The position numbers were made by a program, and so were the translations under genes. Shown here in pieces: positions 16,945-29,257 of a stretch of 64,000 nucleotides of DNA. The DNA comes from Corticium candelabrum (lineage: Eukaryota; Porifera; Homoscleromorpha; Homosclerophorida; Plakinidae): positions 5,312,684 to 5,376,683 of the forward strand of contig NC_085091.1 in the NCBI RefSeq assembly GCF_963422355.1, in the 5' to 3' direction. Position 1 is the stretch's first letter; each line of letters opens with the position of its first letter. The notes under the pieces are model-generated. The model had not been told where the DNA came from and searched no databases. It worked only from the letters and a program-made list of their open reading frames with translations.

Positions 16945-19900
16945 TAGTGACAAGAGTGGAAGGAATGGCTTCTTATTTTTCATCTCTAAAACCTCCCGAA
17001 CCGGTCGACTTTGCCACACCAAATACGTGGCCGCCATGGATCACACGATTCGAGCGTTATCGTGTTGCGTCTGGCCTAGACAAGAAGGAGGAACTAATTC
17101 AGGTCAGTACACTTATTTATGCTATGGGACAGGACGCAGAAGATATTTGGGGAAGCTTCACGATATCAGAAGACGAGAAGAGGATGTACAAAAGTGCTAA
17201 GCAGAGCTTCCAAAACCATTTCGTGCGACGGAAGAACCCTATCTACAAGCGAGCCCGGTATATTAAGAGGAAACAACAAACAGCATAAAGCGTGGATGCG
17301 TTCGTGACTGCTCTTCACACCCTATCCAAACCCTGTAAATACGGGACATTCAAACAACAGCTAATACGGGATTGCTTGGTGGTCGGTCTTCTGAATGCAG
17401 ATCTTTCTAAACTATAACACATTCTATCAGATCTGGAGCTTGCTACAGCAGTGACAAACGAACGTAACAGCAAAGCAGTGAAGACACAACAATCAATAGT
17501 CAAAAGTTATCAAGCCACGCCTACCCCTTTGCTGTTTCTGCTGACGCTGTGCACCGCAATGCCCAACTGGAAAGGCCACAACGGCAACGTCCTTCCAGGA
17601 AAGAAGAGAAACGACCACTATAAATAGCACGCCTTTATCGCTAAATTGCCGATGGTGCAGATACGACGAACACCCCATGGCAAAAGCCCCGCCAGAGACT
17701 CAAAATTCTTACAATGCAGCAAGATAGGCCATTCTGCGTCTGTGCGTAGTTCCGCAGCACATTGTGTATCCACAGCGTCCACAACAGCCCAATATGATGC
17801 TGTTCTTAACTTCCTTAATTCTGGTAATGCGTGGTCCAAACACGTAGATGTCGGAGGCTCACAAATTCTTATGAAACAAACATAGGGGACAACGTTACCG
17901 CCATTCCAGAGCAACTCTATCAACAAAGTCTGGCTCAGAAATAGGCACTTCAAATATCTGACCGTTTTCTGCGCGGACCTGACGGCAACCAACTTCCCGT
18001 CCCAAAGAGTATCAAAATCCCACTTTCGCGTACCGTTGCAGATGTTTTGCCGACCCACATGGTCTACGTTGTACGTGGGTTACAGACACTTCTTCTGGGA
18101 AGACAAGCCATTCAAGGTTTACGCATATCAGGACAAGTCAATCACAACAGCAAACGCCGCATCGACATCAAGAACGCCCACACGTCTTTCTTGTCATTCT
18201 TTTCAGGATTCGAAAAATTTAAAGGTCTCGCTCATAACATTTCGCTACGGGAAGACGCAATTCCTTACTCTCTAGCTGCTCTTCGTCGAGTTCCTCTTCC
18301 GCTAATGCCGCGCGTAGAAGCAGATCTACAGCGCATGGAGTCAGACGAGATTTTAGAAAGCATAGACGAACCAACCAAATGGTGCTCTGGCATTATGGTT
18401 TTCCCTAACTTGATTGCAGCATTCGCATCTGTACAGAATTCACGCACCTCAACAAAAGGGTGCGCAGAGAACGTCACATCCTCCCATCAAATGGAACACC
18501 TCTTAGCAACAATTCAAGAGGCAAACACAATTTCTAAACTAAATGCCAACACTGCATTTTACCAAATTCCCTTGGCCGAAGCCTCGCAACCTCACCACAT
18601 TCATTACACCCTTCGGTCGTTTCTGCTATAGTCGTCTACCATTCAGGATATCATGAGCCCTAGAACACTTCCAAAGAGGAATGTTGGTTCTGTTGGAGAA
18701 AATGGACGGCACAATTTGCGTCATGGATGATATACTCGTATTCGGGGCGACGCAAGAAGAACACAAATGTCTTGCCAATTCAGCAATTCAACAATTCAAC
18801 AAAGAGGTAATTTGCTTCTGTGGCTACCTGTAGCTACCTGATCGGAAAATATAGAATAGAGCCTGACCCAGAGAGAATTTTGGCTCTTACCAACTTGCCC
18901 AGTTCCCAAAGCGTAGGAGAACTTCGCCAATTTCTGGGAATGGCTAATCAAATAGGCCGCTTTTCTCCTCTGCTCGCTTCACTGTCGCAACCTCTTCGAC
19001 AGCTTCTCAGCAAAGACTGGGCCTGCTTATGGGAACCACAACAGCAACAAACCTCTACAGAAATCAAAGCAGAATTAACCAGTCACACAGTTCTCGCACC
19101 GTTCAACGTCAACTTTGAGACACAGATTTTCGTAGATGCATTTTCGTTTGGCATTGGAGCCGTCATACGCCGGGAACAGCTCTCAGGAGAATGGCGCCCT
19201 GTTCCTTCCCAATCTCGAGCTATGACACCCACCAAACAACGATACTCTCAAATTGAGAAAGAAGACATAGCAGTAACGTGGGGGTAGTAACGGTTCCATC
19301 ACTACCTTATTGGCTCACTATTCTCCATTGTAACCAACCACAATTCTCTGGTACCGCTATTGTGCGCGAAATCCTGGATAGCCTACTGTCGCGAATAGTA
19401 CGATTTCGGTTGAAGCTAGTGAGGTACGATTTTACCTTTCAGGCGCATCTCTGGAAAAGAGCTAGTTAAAGCCGATACACTCTCGCGCGAGCCAACTAAT
19501 ACAGCAACAAGGCGTGACCACGAGTTTCAAGCAGAAGTCGATGCCTGTCTGGTCGCCGTGACCAATGCCCTATGTGTTTCAGATGAACGACTAAAGGAAT
19601 TTCTGCATTTCCAAGAGCAAGACTTCGTTTGTCATTCTATTGCGGATCACGGCAAAAGCGGCTGGCCGGTGACACATGACCTGCCTGACAAACTTTACCC
19701 GTACTCACCGAAACAGGGAGAACATACGATAAACCACGACGATCTTCTCATATGCTGACCACAAATCGTAGTGCCACATAAAGCCAGTCCTCAAGTTCTA
19801 ACGAAACTACTTTTGAGATATCAAGGTACAACCAAATGTCGACAAAGAACAAAGAAATCTGATGGTGGCCCGAAATGAGTACACAACTACACCATTACGT

Positions 19901-20330
19901 ACACAACTGTCGTGCTTGCGCCCAACACTAACAGCAACCAAGTGAAACCATTAGTATCAAGTTCATTTCCCACTTACCGTGGCAAAAGTAGCGCCGGACG
20001 ATTTCAAGTATTAATCAAAAAGTCACCTTTTGTTCGTCGACTGCTACTCACGGTTCGTGGAGGTATGCCCTATACAAACTACGACTACCAAATTTGTAAA
20101 AGAATATAGATCAGAAACTGTACAGGTCAACACCAGATATGAAAAATTCCTTGCGAGCGTATCGGTCCACACCATTGGAGAACGGATAGAGTCCAGTACA
20201 GCATCTTTTCGGTCGACGGATACGCACAACCATACCTATAACATCGGAACAACGCCGCCCCATTCTTCCCGACAAGAAAACACTAAGGGCTCACGAGACA
20301 TGCCTCAGTGAACGACACCAACTCAATTAA
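16945..20330 (+). pseudogene. Decayed Ty3/gypsy gag-pol, relative of the young element at 22.5 kb
   Basis: The gag start (16964-17288) encodes a peptide clearly homologous to the gag of the 22.5-kb element (shared pattern RFERYR..(S/T)GLDKKE and QVSTL.YAMG). Downstream, in shifting frames, are RT remnants (about 18050-18780, including a degraded MDDILVFG motif at 18724), connection/RNase H (18820-19290, with DAFSFGIGAVI and SRAMT.TK.RYSQIEKE), further RNase H to 19470, and degraded integrase (about 19740-20310). Multiple stops and frameshifts make it non-functional. It has the same orientation as the younger copy and lies about 2 kb upstream of it, outside the Harbinger element. Confidence 0.85.
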
Positions 20331-20689
20331 ACTTACGTCTGGCGTTACAACAATCGTACCACTACCTACCGGCAGCCCCATATTTATTCCAGACCGTCAA
20401 GAGTAATGTGTTGTCATCTCTAAACCAGCAAACAGGTCGTATATCGTTGCCACACCTGTTGTGGCCCGTAACCACAGAAGTAATTAGACAGTACGTTGTA
20501 GTTGAGTCTATAAATAGTTGCCAGTGGACTATCTCTTTCTAGAACTTTCACGTTTGTCGCATTTATGTAAAAGGTTTACAGTCATCTCTGTAAAGTCAAT
20601 ACAATCAGTGCGAATAGCCGGTACCAGTTGGGTATAGCTACCCGTTGTGTATAGCTAACATTTTTGTGAAAAACCGTGGCAACGATTGC

Positions 20690-21640
20690 ATGGAAATTTT
20701 GCAGTGAAGGAAGGAAAGCATTTTTTGGTTTGGTTAATAGTCACTCGAAATTGTTGGAAGTGATGACGACAGGAAGTAATACAACGGCAAAGACGATTGA
20801 GTTACTGAGAGAGAAGTTTGCAGCATTCGGAACTCCAAATGAATGAGTAAGTGACAATAACCCACAATTCACGGTTGGGGAACTGAAGGACTTTCGCAGA
20901 GCCAATGGAATCAGACATACCTTAGTGGCACACTACCATCCAGCCAGCAATGGGGCGGCAGATCGAGCGGCGAGGATCTTGAAAGATGCACTTTGAGATA
21001 TGTACACCAGACGAAACGAGGGGAGACAGAGATAATCTTGAAACACCAATTGCGTAAGTTTTAATTATGTATCGGAGCAAACGACATAGTGTAACAGGAA
21101 GAACTCCAGCAGAATTGATGTTTGGCAGACCGATTCGCACCGAATTCAGTCTGCTCAGGCCAAATTTGAGGAAGACTGTGGAGGAGAGGCAGACAGCAAA
21201 GGAAGGTTAATGATTACTCCACGAATAAAAGAGCGAAGCTTTGAGCAAGGAGAAAAGGTTGCTGTATAGAGCAAGCAGAGAGGGCTCGAGAAACTGATGC
21301 AAGGAGCCGTAATTGAAGCAAAGGAACCAAGGAGCTACATCATTCAGACACCAGACTGGAACAGGATGGTGCATGCTGATGATATGGTGACAGCCGGCGG
21401 TTCAGATTCAGTCTCAACGAGTAGTAGTACTCCTAACAAGAGAACAGCAGAGAAAGTGATTATGGAAACTATTCTAACAGATGAAAGAAGAGATACTGTA
21501 CTGAATGAAACAATTACCAGCACAAAGCGTAAGGATACCAAGACAACCAAGAGAACAAAAGAGACTGCAACCAAGGTCGAGAGACGTTATACAAGAAGAA
21601 ACAGGAAACCGTTAGTAAAATTAGATTCATGAACAACTGA
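20690..21640 (+). pseudogene. Fragment of a different Ty3/gypsy element (integrase core and C-terminus)
   Basis: About 20760-21000 encodes an integrase core fragment with a degraded SDNNPQFT motif and HYHPASNGAADRA, the equivalent of the catalytic-Glu region. 21297-21632 stays open for 111 codons and gives a basic, Thr/Lys-rich integrase tail (PRSYIIQTPDWNRMVHADDM). The sequence differs from both neighbouring gypsy lineages, so this is a separate remnant. A possible LTR starts TGTAGTAGAGCG at 21672, just before the Harbinger insertion. Confidence 0.75.
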
Positions 21641-22507
21641 ACAGGGCACTGGCTAATGGCAAAGGGAAGAGTGTAGTAGAGCGCAGTCTGGGTGTATAGT
21701 CTGACTCTGTTTTAGATGTTTAGTCTACGGGTTGCACTCTATAGTAATATTGTACTTCTGGTGTACGTGATATACCAGTAATGAATATATTACACATGAA
21801 GTACCGTACCAACTAAGTCAGAGTGACAGAATTTCCTGGGATATTTGGTCTGCCTCCGAAAGTATACCTGAGGACAGTTTTGCCTAAGGCTGCGGTCACA
21901 CAACATCCACATTGCCATTGACATTTCCGTTACGTTGGGCACACGTAGATTTGAAAGCTCATTAGCATAATATGAAGGCCAATATAAATAGAATGTAAAT
22001 GAGAATGTAAATGTAGGCTGAGATTGGCATTTAGGATTGACATTACCATTGTTTTGGTTACTTGAACACGCTGTCCTATGCTACTGCGGTCGCTAGACTT
22101 TCCCTACCACTTGTACAAAGCCTCAGTTTGCGTTGACGACTTCGTCCTTTTGTATTTACTCGATTCTTCTGCGCGTAACAAAGTATGTCGACTGAACTGG
22201 ATATTGCCAGTACAACTGCTAGCGCTAGCGCAACTTCAAAACGAAAGCAGAAAGTGCAGTGGCCTACCAACGTCGAGCAAGAACTAATTAAAATCTGGGC
22301 GGACGTGCTACAGCGTTTCGGTAGCGTCATGGTGACAAAGAAGCAAATGCAAGATAGGCAGCAGAGTTAGTCAATGAGTATACAACAACAGAAGGCGCCA
22401 ACGTTCAACTTACACCCGAGGAACTGATGGTAAATGTGGACAACATGTCAGCAAATGCCAAGAGATCTTAGTCAGTTTAAGCGTTGCAAAGAAACCAGTC
22501 ATGCCAC

Positions 22508-22639
22508 TGTAGTGGGCGTTCCCCAATACGGGATACTAACTACGGGTACGGGCATGCGTAGTTTTGTCTTGAGTTGTGTTCAGTCAATAGACCACGTGTC
22601 GGCAATCTCCGTGTTGAACCGCAATCGCTTGATACTACA
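22508..22639 (+). repeat. 5' LTR of the nested Ty3/gypsy element (132 bp)
   Basis: Runs TGTAGTGGGCG...GATACTACA and matches 26622-26753 at every base I compared. Preceded by GCCAC, which also follows the 3' LTR. The next bases, TGGTGACAGATGG, are the presumed tRNA primer-binding site and overlap the gag start. It is very short for an LTR and shows no obvious TATA box. Confidence 0.95.
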
Positions 22640-22648
22640 TGGTGACAG

Positions 22649-25600
22649 ATGGCGAACTCGACGTTTCCGTTGCCAACGCCTTTCGACTTTACTCATCCAG
22701 AAGACTGGGTGAAGTGGATCAAACGATTCGAGCGGTACCGAGAAGCCACAGGGCTGGACAAGAAGGAAGGTCCGACACAAGTCTCTACATTAGTCTACGC
22801 AATGGGAGAAAAGGCTGAGGACGTACTCACGTTGCTAGCATTGTCAGGAGAGGAGATGAAGAGCTATAGCGAGGTAAAAGTGAAGTTCGAGAGCCACTTC
22901 GTAAAGAAGAGAAACATTATCTACGAACGAGCTCGTTTCAATCAGAGATCCCAAGGAGAGGGTGAGCCAGTAGACGCGTTTATAACATCGCTGTATACTC
23001 TAGCTGAGCACTGTCAGTTTGGCGTATTGCACGATGATCTCATTCGAGATCGTATCGTAGTTGGTTTGAGAGACTTGAAACTGTCAGAAAGATTACAGCT
23101 AGACCATGAACTTACGCTGGAGAAAGCAGTAGTGTCAGCTAGGCAGTCAGAAGCAGTGAAACAACAACAGAAAACGCTACGCAGTCATTTCTCAGAGGAA
23201 CCAACGGGCGGCACACTGGGCAAGGATGTCAGCGCCGTTGAGAAGGGTAAGAAGAAGCCAACCGAGACAAGGACTACAACCAGTTTCAAGGAAACCTGCG
23301 GACGGTGTGGGCGTACGCCAGGCCACAACAGGGCTAATTGTCCCGCACGGGAAGCCAAATGCTCAAAGTGTCAGAAGATAGGCCACTATGGCGCACAATG
23401 CCGTAGTAAGTTCGTCAGTGAAGTCGTTTCTGATACTGATAATACTGAAAATGGGGTTTTCCTCGGAGCTCTCACTGCGCCTGGTAGTAGTAGTCCTTGG
23501 ATGGTCTCACTTTTGATCAAAAACACACCAGTACAATTCAAGATAGACACGGGAGCAGACGTTTCCGTCATACCGGCAAAACTGTTCTCCAGGTTCAACA
23601 AACAGTGGAACACAACCCTTACAGCACCTGATAGGAATTTACACGGTCCCAATAAGAACCTACTGGATGTTACTGGTTATTTTGTCTGTCGCTTACAAAA
23701 GGGAGAATGCAGTGTAGAGGATAAAGTTTACGTGGTGGAGAACCTCAGTAATCCTCTTCTGGGACGACCTGCTATTGAGAAGTTGAACCTACTCTCCAGA
23801 ATCGAGTCTGTGCGTTCAGATAAGCTAGTTCCATCCATTGTTACAGAATACTCAGATGTTTTTCAAGGGTTGGGAAGCCTTCACGACGAATATCACATAT
23901 GCCTGAAAGAGAATTCCAAGCCATTTGCCTTGAGCACACCTCGTCGGATTGCGATACCCCTCTTGCCTAAAGTCAAGGAAGAATTGTCTAGAATGGAAGC
24001 ACTCGACGTCATTTCCAAAGTGGAGGGACCGACAGACTGGTGCGCGCCGATGGTAGTGGTACCCAAGCCTAACGGTACCGTCCGTATCTGTGTTGACCTG
24101 ACAAAGCTTAACCAGAGTGTGAGAAGAGAACGACACATCCTTCCGTCAGTAGAAGACACATTAGCACAGCTGGGAAACGCCCAAGTCTTTACGAAACTGG
24201 ATGCCAACTCAGGGTTTTGGCAGGTGCGTCTTTCAAAAGCGTCATCTCCGCTGACTACATTTATTACTCCCTTCGGCAGATACTGTTTTCACCGGCTACC
24301 CTTCGGCATTACGTCGGCGCCCGAACATTTCCAAAAGAGAATGTCCCAGATTTTATAAGGTCTGGAGGGTGTCGTTTGTATGGTTGACGACATACTGGTA
24401 TTTGGGGTTAACCAAGAACAACATGACCAGCGACTTCGACAAGTTCTCACGAAACTTCGCGCAGCTGGAGTTACATTAAACAAACAGAAGTGCGTCTTTT
24501 CAGTCCCGTCAGTGAAGTTCATTGGACAGATAGTTAGCCAAGGAGGAATTCAGCCTGATCCAGAGAAAGTCAGTGCTATCACTGAGATGGCTACCCCAAA
24601 GAACGTTGCAGAACTAAGACGGTTTTTGGGATTAGTCAACCATCAAGCCAAATATGTGAAAGATCTTTCTGAGATCACGGAGCCTCTACGTGCGCTCTTA
24701 CAACAAAAGAGTCACTGGCATTGGGGTGGACCGCAAAACGAGGCATTCGAAAGAATCAAACGAAAGATTACTACGGTACCAGTTCTTGCTCTGTACCACC
24801 CAAACCAGGCAACTATTCTGTCTGCTGATGCATCGTCGTATGGGTTAGGCGCTGTACTACAACAGCAGCAATCAGACGGTAAATATAAGGCTATTGCTTA
24901 TGCATCTCGATCGATGTCAGAAACAGAGCGTCGCTACGCGCAAATCGAGAAAGAGGCGTTAGCTGTAACTTGGGCGTCGGAGAGATTCCAGCATTACCTG
25001 ATTGGAAGAGACTTTACTATAGAAACGGATCATAAACCCCTGGTCCCCCTGCTAGGATCCAAAGGTTTGGACGATCTCCCGCCAAGGATTCAACGGTTTC
25101 GAATGCGTCTTTTCCGATTTTCGTTTTCTATACGTCACATACCGGGGAAAGAGCTTGTCACTGCGGATGCTTTGTCTCGACAACCAATCCTAACTCCGAG
25201 CAAGGTGGACCAGATTGTAGAAGAAGAAGTCGAACACTTCACGTCTTTATTCTCTGAGACATTACCTGCATCAGAGAAGAGACTTGAAGAGATCAAAGTG
25301 TTGCAGAATGAAGATACAGCTATTAGTCAAACGAAGACATATGTGACAACCGAGTGGCCAAAGTCGCATCTACTTCAAGGAGAGTCCAGACTTTATTGGA
25401 ACCTTCGTAATGAATTACATATCCACGATGGACTGCTTCTCAGGGGATCTAGAATAGTCATTCCACCCACAATGAGAGCAGAAGTGTTACACACGCTCCA
25501 CGGTAGTCATCAAGGAGTTTCCAAATGTAGAGAGAGGGCCAAACAAGCTGTTTGGTGGCCAGGGATCAGTACACAGATTGAAGCTTTAGTCGCCAATTGT

Positions 25601-26611
25601 GTTACGTGTGCGAGAGAAAGGAGAAATCCAGCTGAGCCGCTAGTCTACACACCTTTTCCAGCATACCCATGGCAGAAAGTTGCTATGGACCTGTTTGAAT
25701 GGCGGGGTCGTCCGTACCTACTAGTGATTGATTACTATTCACGGTATGTGGAAATTGCTTTACTTTCATCTACAACCTCTCCAGCGGTCATTAACCATCT
25801 GAGGTCTATCTTCGCTCGGCACGGTTTCCCGGAAATAGTTGTTTCCGACAATGGGCCTCAGTTTTCGTCAGAAGCTTTTAGACAGTTTGGAAAGGAGTGC
25901 CAATTTTCACATGTGACATCCAGTCCCGGCTTTCCGCAAGCCAACGGCGAGGCAGAACGCGCTGTTCAAACTATCAAGTCCTTGTTACAGAAGAGAGACG
26001 ATCCCTATATGGCATTGCTGTCATATAGATCTACGCCCTTGCACAATGGATTCAGTCCAGCGGAGCTCCTAATGAGCAGGAAGCTTAGAACGAACGTCCC
26101 AATGATTCCTGACCAACTGAGACCGAGAGTTCCAGATCTCAGTGCTCTTAGAAATACTGAAGAGAGAGCAAAGAACAAAATGAAACAAGATTTTGACAAA
26201 CACCATAAAGCAAAGGATCTTGCAGTACTCCTACCGGGAACGAAGGTGTGGGTGCCTGATCAACGCCAGTATGGCACGGTAGTTGCATCAGCTAGTCCAA
26301 GGTCCTACATAGTTACCACACCACAGAAGCAAGTCCGTAGGAACAGAAGAAGTCTGAGACCAATAACCTTAGAAGAAGGAGCTTCACAAACATCAACAGA
26401 GCAGTCTCAAGACGTAACAAAAGAAAGCCAAGTACCTTGTGAAGATCAACCAGTGTCACGGAGTAGTGTACCTGTTCAGCAAGGGGCAGAGACTTCAGAA
26501 AAACCAGACTGTAGTGTACGGGTGCATGAACCTAGAACGTCTATTATGGACAGTCCAGTAATTACGAGTTCGGGTAGAGTAAGTCGCCCCCCTCAAAGGT
26601 TGGACTTATAA
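22649..26611 (+). pseudogene. Ty3/gypsy gag-pol, one frame of 1,321 codons with one internal nonsense codon
   Basis: The frame opens 9 bases after the LTR. Domains in approximate residue order: gag (1-215), two CCHC zinc knuckles (217-251; the second is CSKCQKIGHYGAQC), aspartic protease (DTGAD near 300), reverse transcriptase (about 420-590), RNase H (SADASSYGLG near 727, TDHKPL), integrase zinc-binding domain (HGSHQG...CVTC, about 950-990) and core with D near 1013, D in SDNGPQF near 1067 and E in GEAERA near 1101, then a basic tail. The only break is TAA at 24356-24358 (codon 570), inside the RT just before the VDDILVFG catalytic motif; the frame is otherwise continuous. It is therefore probably inactive by one substitution, or the stop is a sequencing error. 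An older relative lies at 16.8-20.3 kb. Confidence 0.92.
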
Positions 26612-26621
26612 AAGGGGGAGA

Positions 26622-26753
26622 TGTAGTGGGCGTTCCCCAATACGGGATACTAACTACGGGTACGGGCATGCGTAGTTTTGTCTTGAGTTGTGTTCAGTCA
26701 ATAGACCACGTGTCGGCAATCTCCGTGTTGAACCGCAATCGCTTGATACTACA
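26622..26753 (+). repeat. 3' LTR of the nested Ty3/gypsy element (132 bp)
   Basis: Same sequence as 22508-22639. It follows a polypurine tract and is followed by the GCCAC target duplication. Confidence 0.95.
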
Positions 26754-27624
26754 GCCACTGACGATGACGATTTTTCCATGGATGTGAAAGCTGCAGCTGT
26801 GGCTTGACCAAATTTTAAGACGTTTTTCGATGTCTTCAAGACTCATCAAACGCTTGAGCTTGGCAATGCAGATATTGTCAGTAAAGCACAGCCGCCTCTA
26901 GAAATGTCACACCTTTCTGAGGCTTCACTAAAGAATGACACCAGCAGCAAGGCATCATCTCGACCGACTACTCCTGCCAGTGCTGTAATTGACGTCAGTA
27001 GTGATTATGATGGTGATGAAGAGTTTCAGCCACGAATCAAATACCGGAAGAAAGAGAAGGCCAAAGACAAACAAAAAACATCTCGTTGTCTCAGTGCCTA
27101 GGTAAACTTTCTAGAATGCGTTTACAAACAACAAAAAGATGCACAACGGAGACAATTCGAGCATGACGTAAAGTTAAAAAATGTTAGGTCAAGAAATTGA
27201 AAAGAAAAGGAAAGAGTCCAGGAATAATTTTGAGTCGGAGGTCAGGCAGAAGGAGGAAGAAACAAGAGAACGCATGGATAGAGCAAATGGAGCACCGGAA
27301 GATAATGATGCAGCAACAACAGCTGTTCCAAGCAGAGCTATTCAAACGCCTTTTTGACTCTGGTACAGAAAGTAAATAAAGTAATCATATATTGTATTAT
27401 TGCCTAATTGATCTGTAAAAGCTTTGTTGGAACATGCATGATGCAGATGTCGTCAAAGCGTTGTTGTAGTTGTTGTTTGTTGTAGCTATAGTATTGATTA
27501 AAAAGTTTACCTCAACTAATTGTTTCAAACTATATATTAATAAAACTTGTGTACTTTTGTTTGTGAACTATACAAGAAAGAACAATTTCTAGGCCTACTA
27601 TGGTATAGTAATTGAATGTATTAT

Positions 27625-28990
27625 CTATTTACTATTTTGGAAATGAAGATAAATCCAGTTAGCAACCACATCAATGATCTGCCTTCCAGCTTGAATAAGA
27701 TCTGCATCATTGTCGTCTTGGTGTTGTTGCAATACACGAGGATCTGAAATTATATCATTCTCAAAAGGGCATCTGTAACCTACACAGATGTTGTGTAATC
27801 CACAACAAACTGATCCCACTATTCCTGCAAAGATTGGATCCTTGAGTCAGTTTGATGAAAAGATTCTGCATCTTCCTTTGAGCCTTCCAAATGCTTGCTC
27901 AACAACTCGTCGTGTTCGAATCACAGAGTAATTAAACCATGATTGCTGTGCAATAAGATTGGCTCCATCATAGCACTTTAATACTGTTAAACTTAGGAAA
28001 AATGCTGTATCTACAACAAGAAAAGAGCTGATATCTTGTCCATTTATAGCCTTTGAAAATGCTACAAATAGCCATTCCTCTAAATCTATATATCTTTTTA
28101 AGCTGCTTCTATTGAATGAAAAAGAATTTCCTACCTGTCCAGATCTTCCTGAATTTACTGAAGTAAAGATATCTCGATCATCTAAGCAGCTAAAAATAAT
28201 AATAGCGTCAAAAAACCCTTTCTAACAATAATATGCATCTACAAAATGACAAGTTTCTCTATTCTCATAACCGTTCCGTCAAGAGCACCAGCACACTGTG
28301 GAATGTGACACTATGCTTCAAAGTCACAGATAAATTGTGACAACTCATTAGCTGTGGATATCTGATTGATGACGGAACCATGTGACGACGAAGTGCTTGC
28401 ACTCCTGTGTGTACAATGGACACAGCAGTTGCTTTCCCTATTCCAAACAGAGCTGCAAGACTTGACAAAAAAGGGGCGTGTACAAGCCAGTATAAAAAAA
28501 TGGCCTTTCTTTTCTCTTGTGGGACAGTTTTTCGAAAACAAGTGTCTTCACGACAAAAGAAATAAGCATCCAGGTTACAAACCCTGTAGAAGACGCCTTT
28601 TGACCTTATAAAATGTTGAAAGTACTAGGAATCTTCCCAGTCGGGATGTTGTCTTCCCACTTCCGTGTAAGATTCGTGTACATCATGTTCCCAAAATTTC
28701 TGTCTCCGTGAAGCACACCAGAATCGCCTTTTGAGACTAAGCTTGCCCAGGTATCGAATAAACTGCGGTAAGCTGGCAAGAGTCGTGAACAGCTGCCAAA
28801 GACCAACTAGAATTACTACAAGAATGAAATCTACGTGCCCTAGAGCGACGCCTCCACACAAAGCGAAAGCCCACATCTGGTGCAAAGACTACCCGATCAC
28901 TCTGAAATAGCAACAAGTAGCAGAAAAGAAGAGCATCGCGATGACCTAGCGGCATTTTCGCACCACACCTACTTCTTCGCGCAATGACAG
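27625..28990 (-). pseudogene. PIF/Harbinger DDE transposase, decayed
   Basis: Read from about 28980 downwards. An N-terminal segment includes RRFWCASRRQKFWEHDVH. Next comes a helical region (SLAALFGIGKATAVSIVHTG near 28460-28400) like the Harbinger helix-turn-helix, then PQCAGALDGTVMRI (catalytic Asp region) near 28300. The second Asp falls within SFLVVDTAFFLSLTVLKCYDG near 28010, and the Glu region RRVVEQAFGRLKGRCR near 27890; the tail is GIVGSVCCGLHNICV near 27800. These are the hallmarks of DDE_Tnp_4. Internal stops (for example before KGFFDAI near 28215 and after FSSN near 27850) and frame changes inactivate it. It is convergent with the Myb-like ORF. Confidence 0.8.
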
Positions 28991-29257
28991 TAGTACAGGT
29001 GTGACCGCTTGCCCACATTACCATTAGTATGCAATAAATGTGAATGACAATGCGACATTAATGTTAACCGCAGCCTAACAGGGGACAGTTCTTAATTAGA
29101 TTTTTGTTCCAGACATACTTTCTAGAATATTTCTTATGAAATTCTGTCCGAGGGGAAACACGCGGCTGGTCATTGGCGCTCAAAACAGGTCTTCAAATGA
29201 CAAAAGCAAGAGCGTATTCGGAAAACCGTTGGACGTCCAGAGAGACAAAGTTGCTGA

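Larger units (their letters stand above)
22508..26753 (+). mobile_element. Young Ty3/gypsy LTR retrotransposon nested in the Harbinger element
   Basis: A 4,246-bp element with two identical 132-bp LTRs, a 5-bp target duplication (GCCAC at 22503-22507 and 26754-26758), a primer-binding site after the 5' LTR and a polypurine tract (AAAAGGGGGAGA) directly before the 3' LTR. A single gag-pol frame fills the interior and there is no env. LTR identity implies a very recent insertion. It is the youngest dated event in the 21.9-29.1 kb block. Confidence 0.95.
22185..27379 (+). pseudogene. Harbinger Myb/SANT-like DNA-binding protein gene, split by the nested gypsy element
   Basis: The part before the insertion (22185-22507) encodes a Trp-containing Myb/SANT-like start (KVQWPTNVEQELIKIWADVL, then MVTKKQM). 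After the insertion (26754 on) the frame carries an acidic stretch, a long low-complexity linker (26904-27101) and a C-terminal basic, Gln-rich helix (27197-27379, ending FQAELFKRLFDSGTESK). The frame crosses the retrotransposon insertion site when one copy of the 5-bp target duplication is counted. Independent stops (for example TGA near 26806) and frame changes show decay apart from the insertion. In active Harbingers this protein binds transposon ends and imports the transposase; that role is family knowledge, not seen here. Confidence 0.7.
21888..29075. mobile_element. PIF/Harbinger DNA transposon, interrupted by a nested Ty3/gypsy element
   Basis: Terminal inverted repeats begin GGCTGCGGT at 21888 and end ACCGCAGCC at 29075. 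The first 40 bp of each end stay alignable (for example CACATTGCCATTGACATTT against CGCATTGTCATTCACATTT). Both ends are flanked by TAA (21885-21887 and 29076-29078), the 3-bp target duplication typical of the superfamily. Two convergent genes lie inside, as in known Harbingers: a Myb/SANT-like ORF on plus and a DDE transposase on minus. Without the 4.25-kb nested retrotransposon the element is about 2.9 kb. Both genes carry stops or frame changes, so the copy is inactive. Confidence 0.88.
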
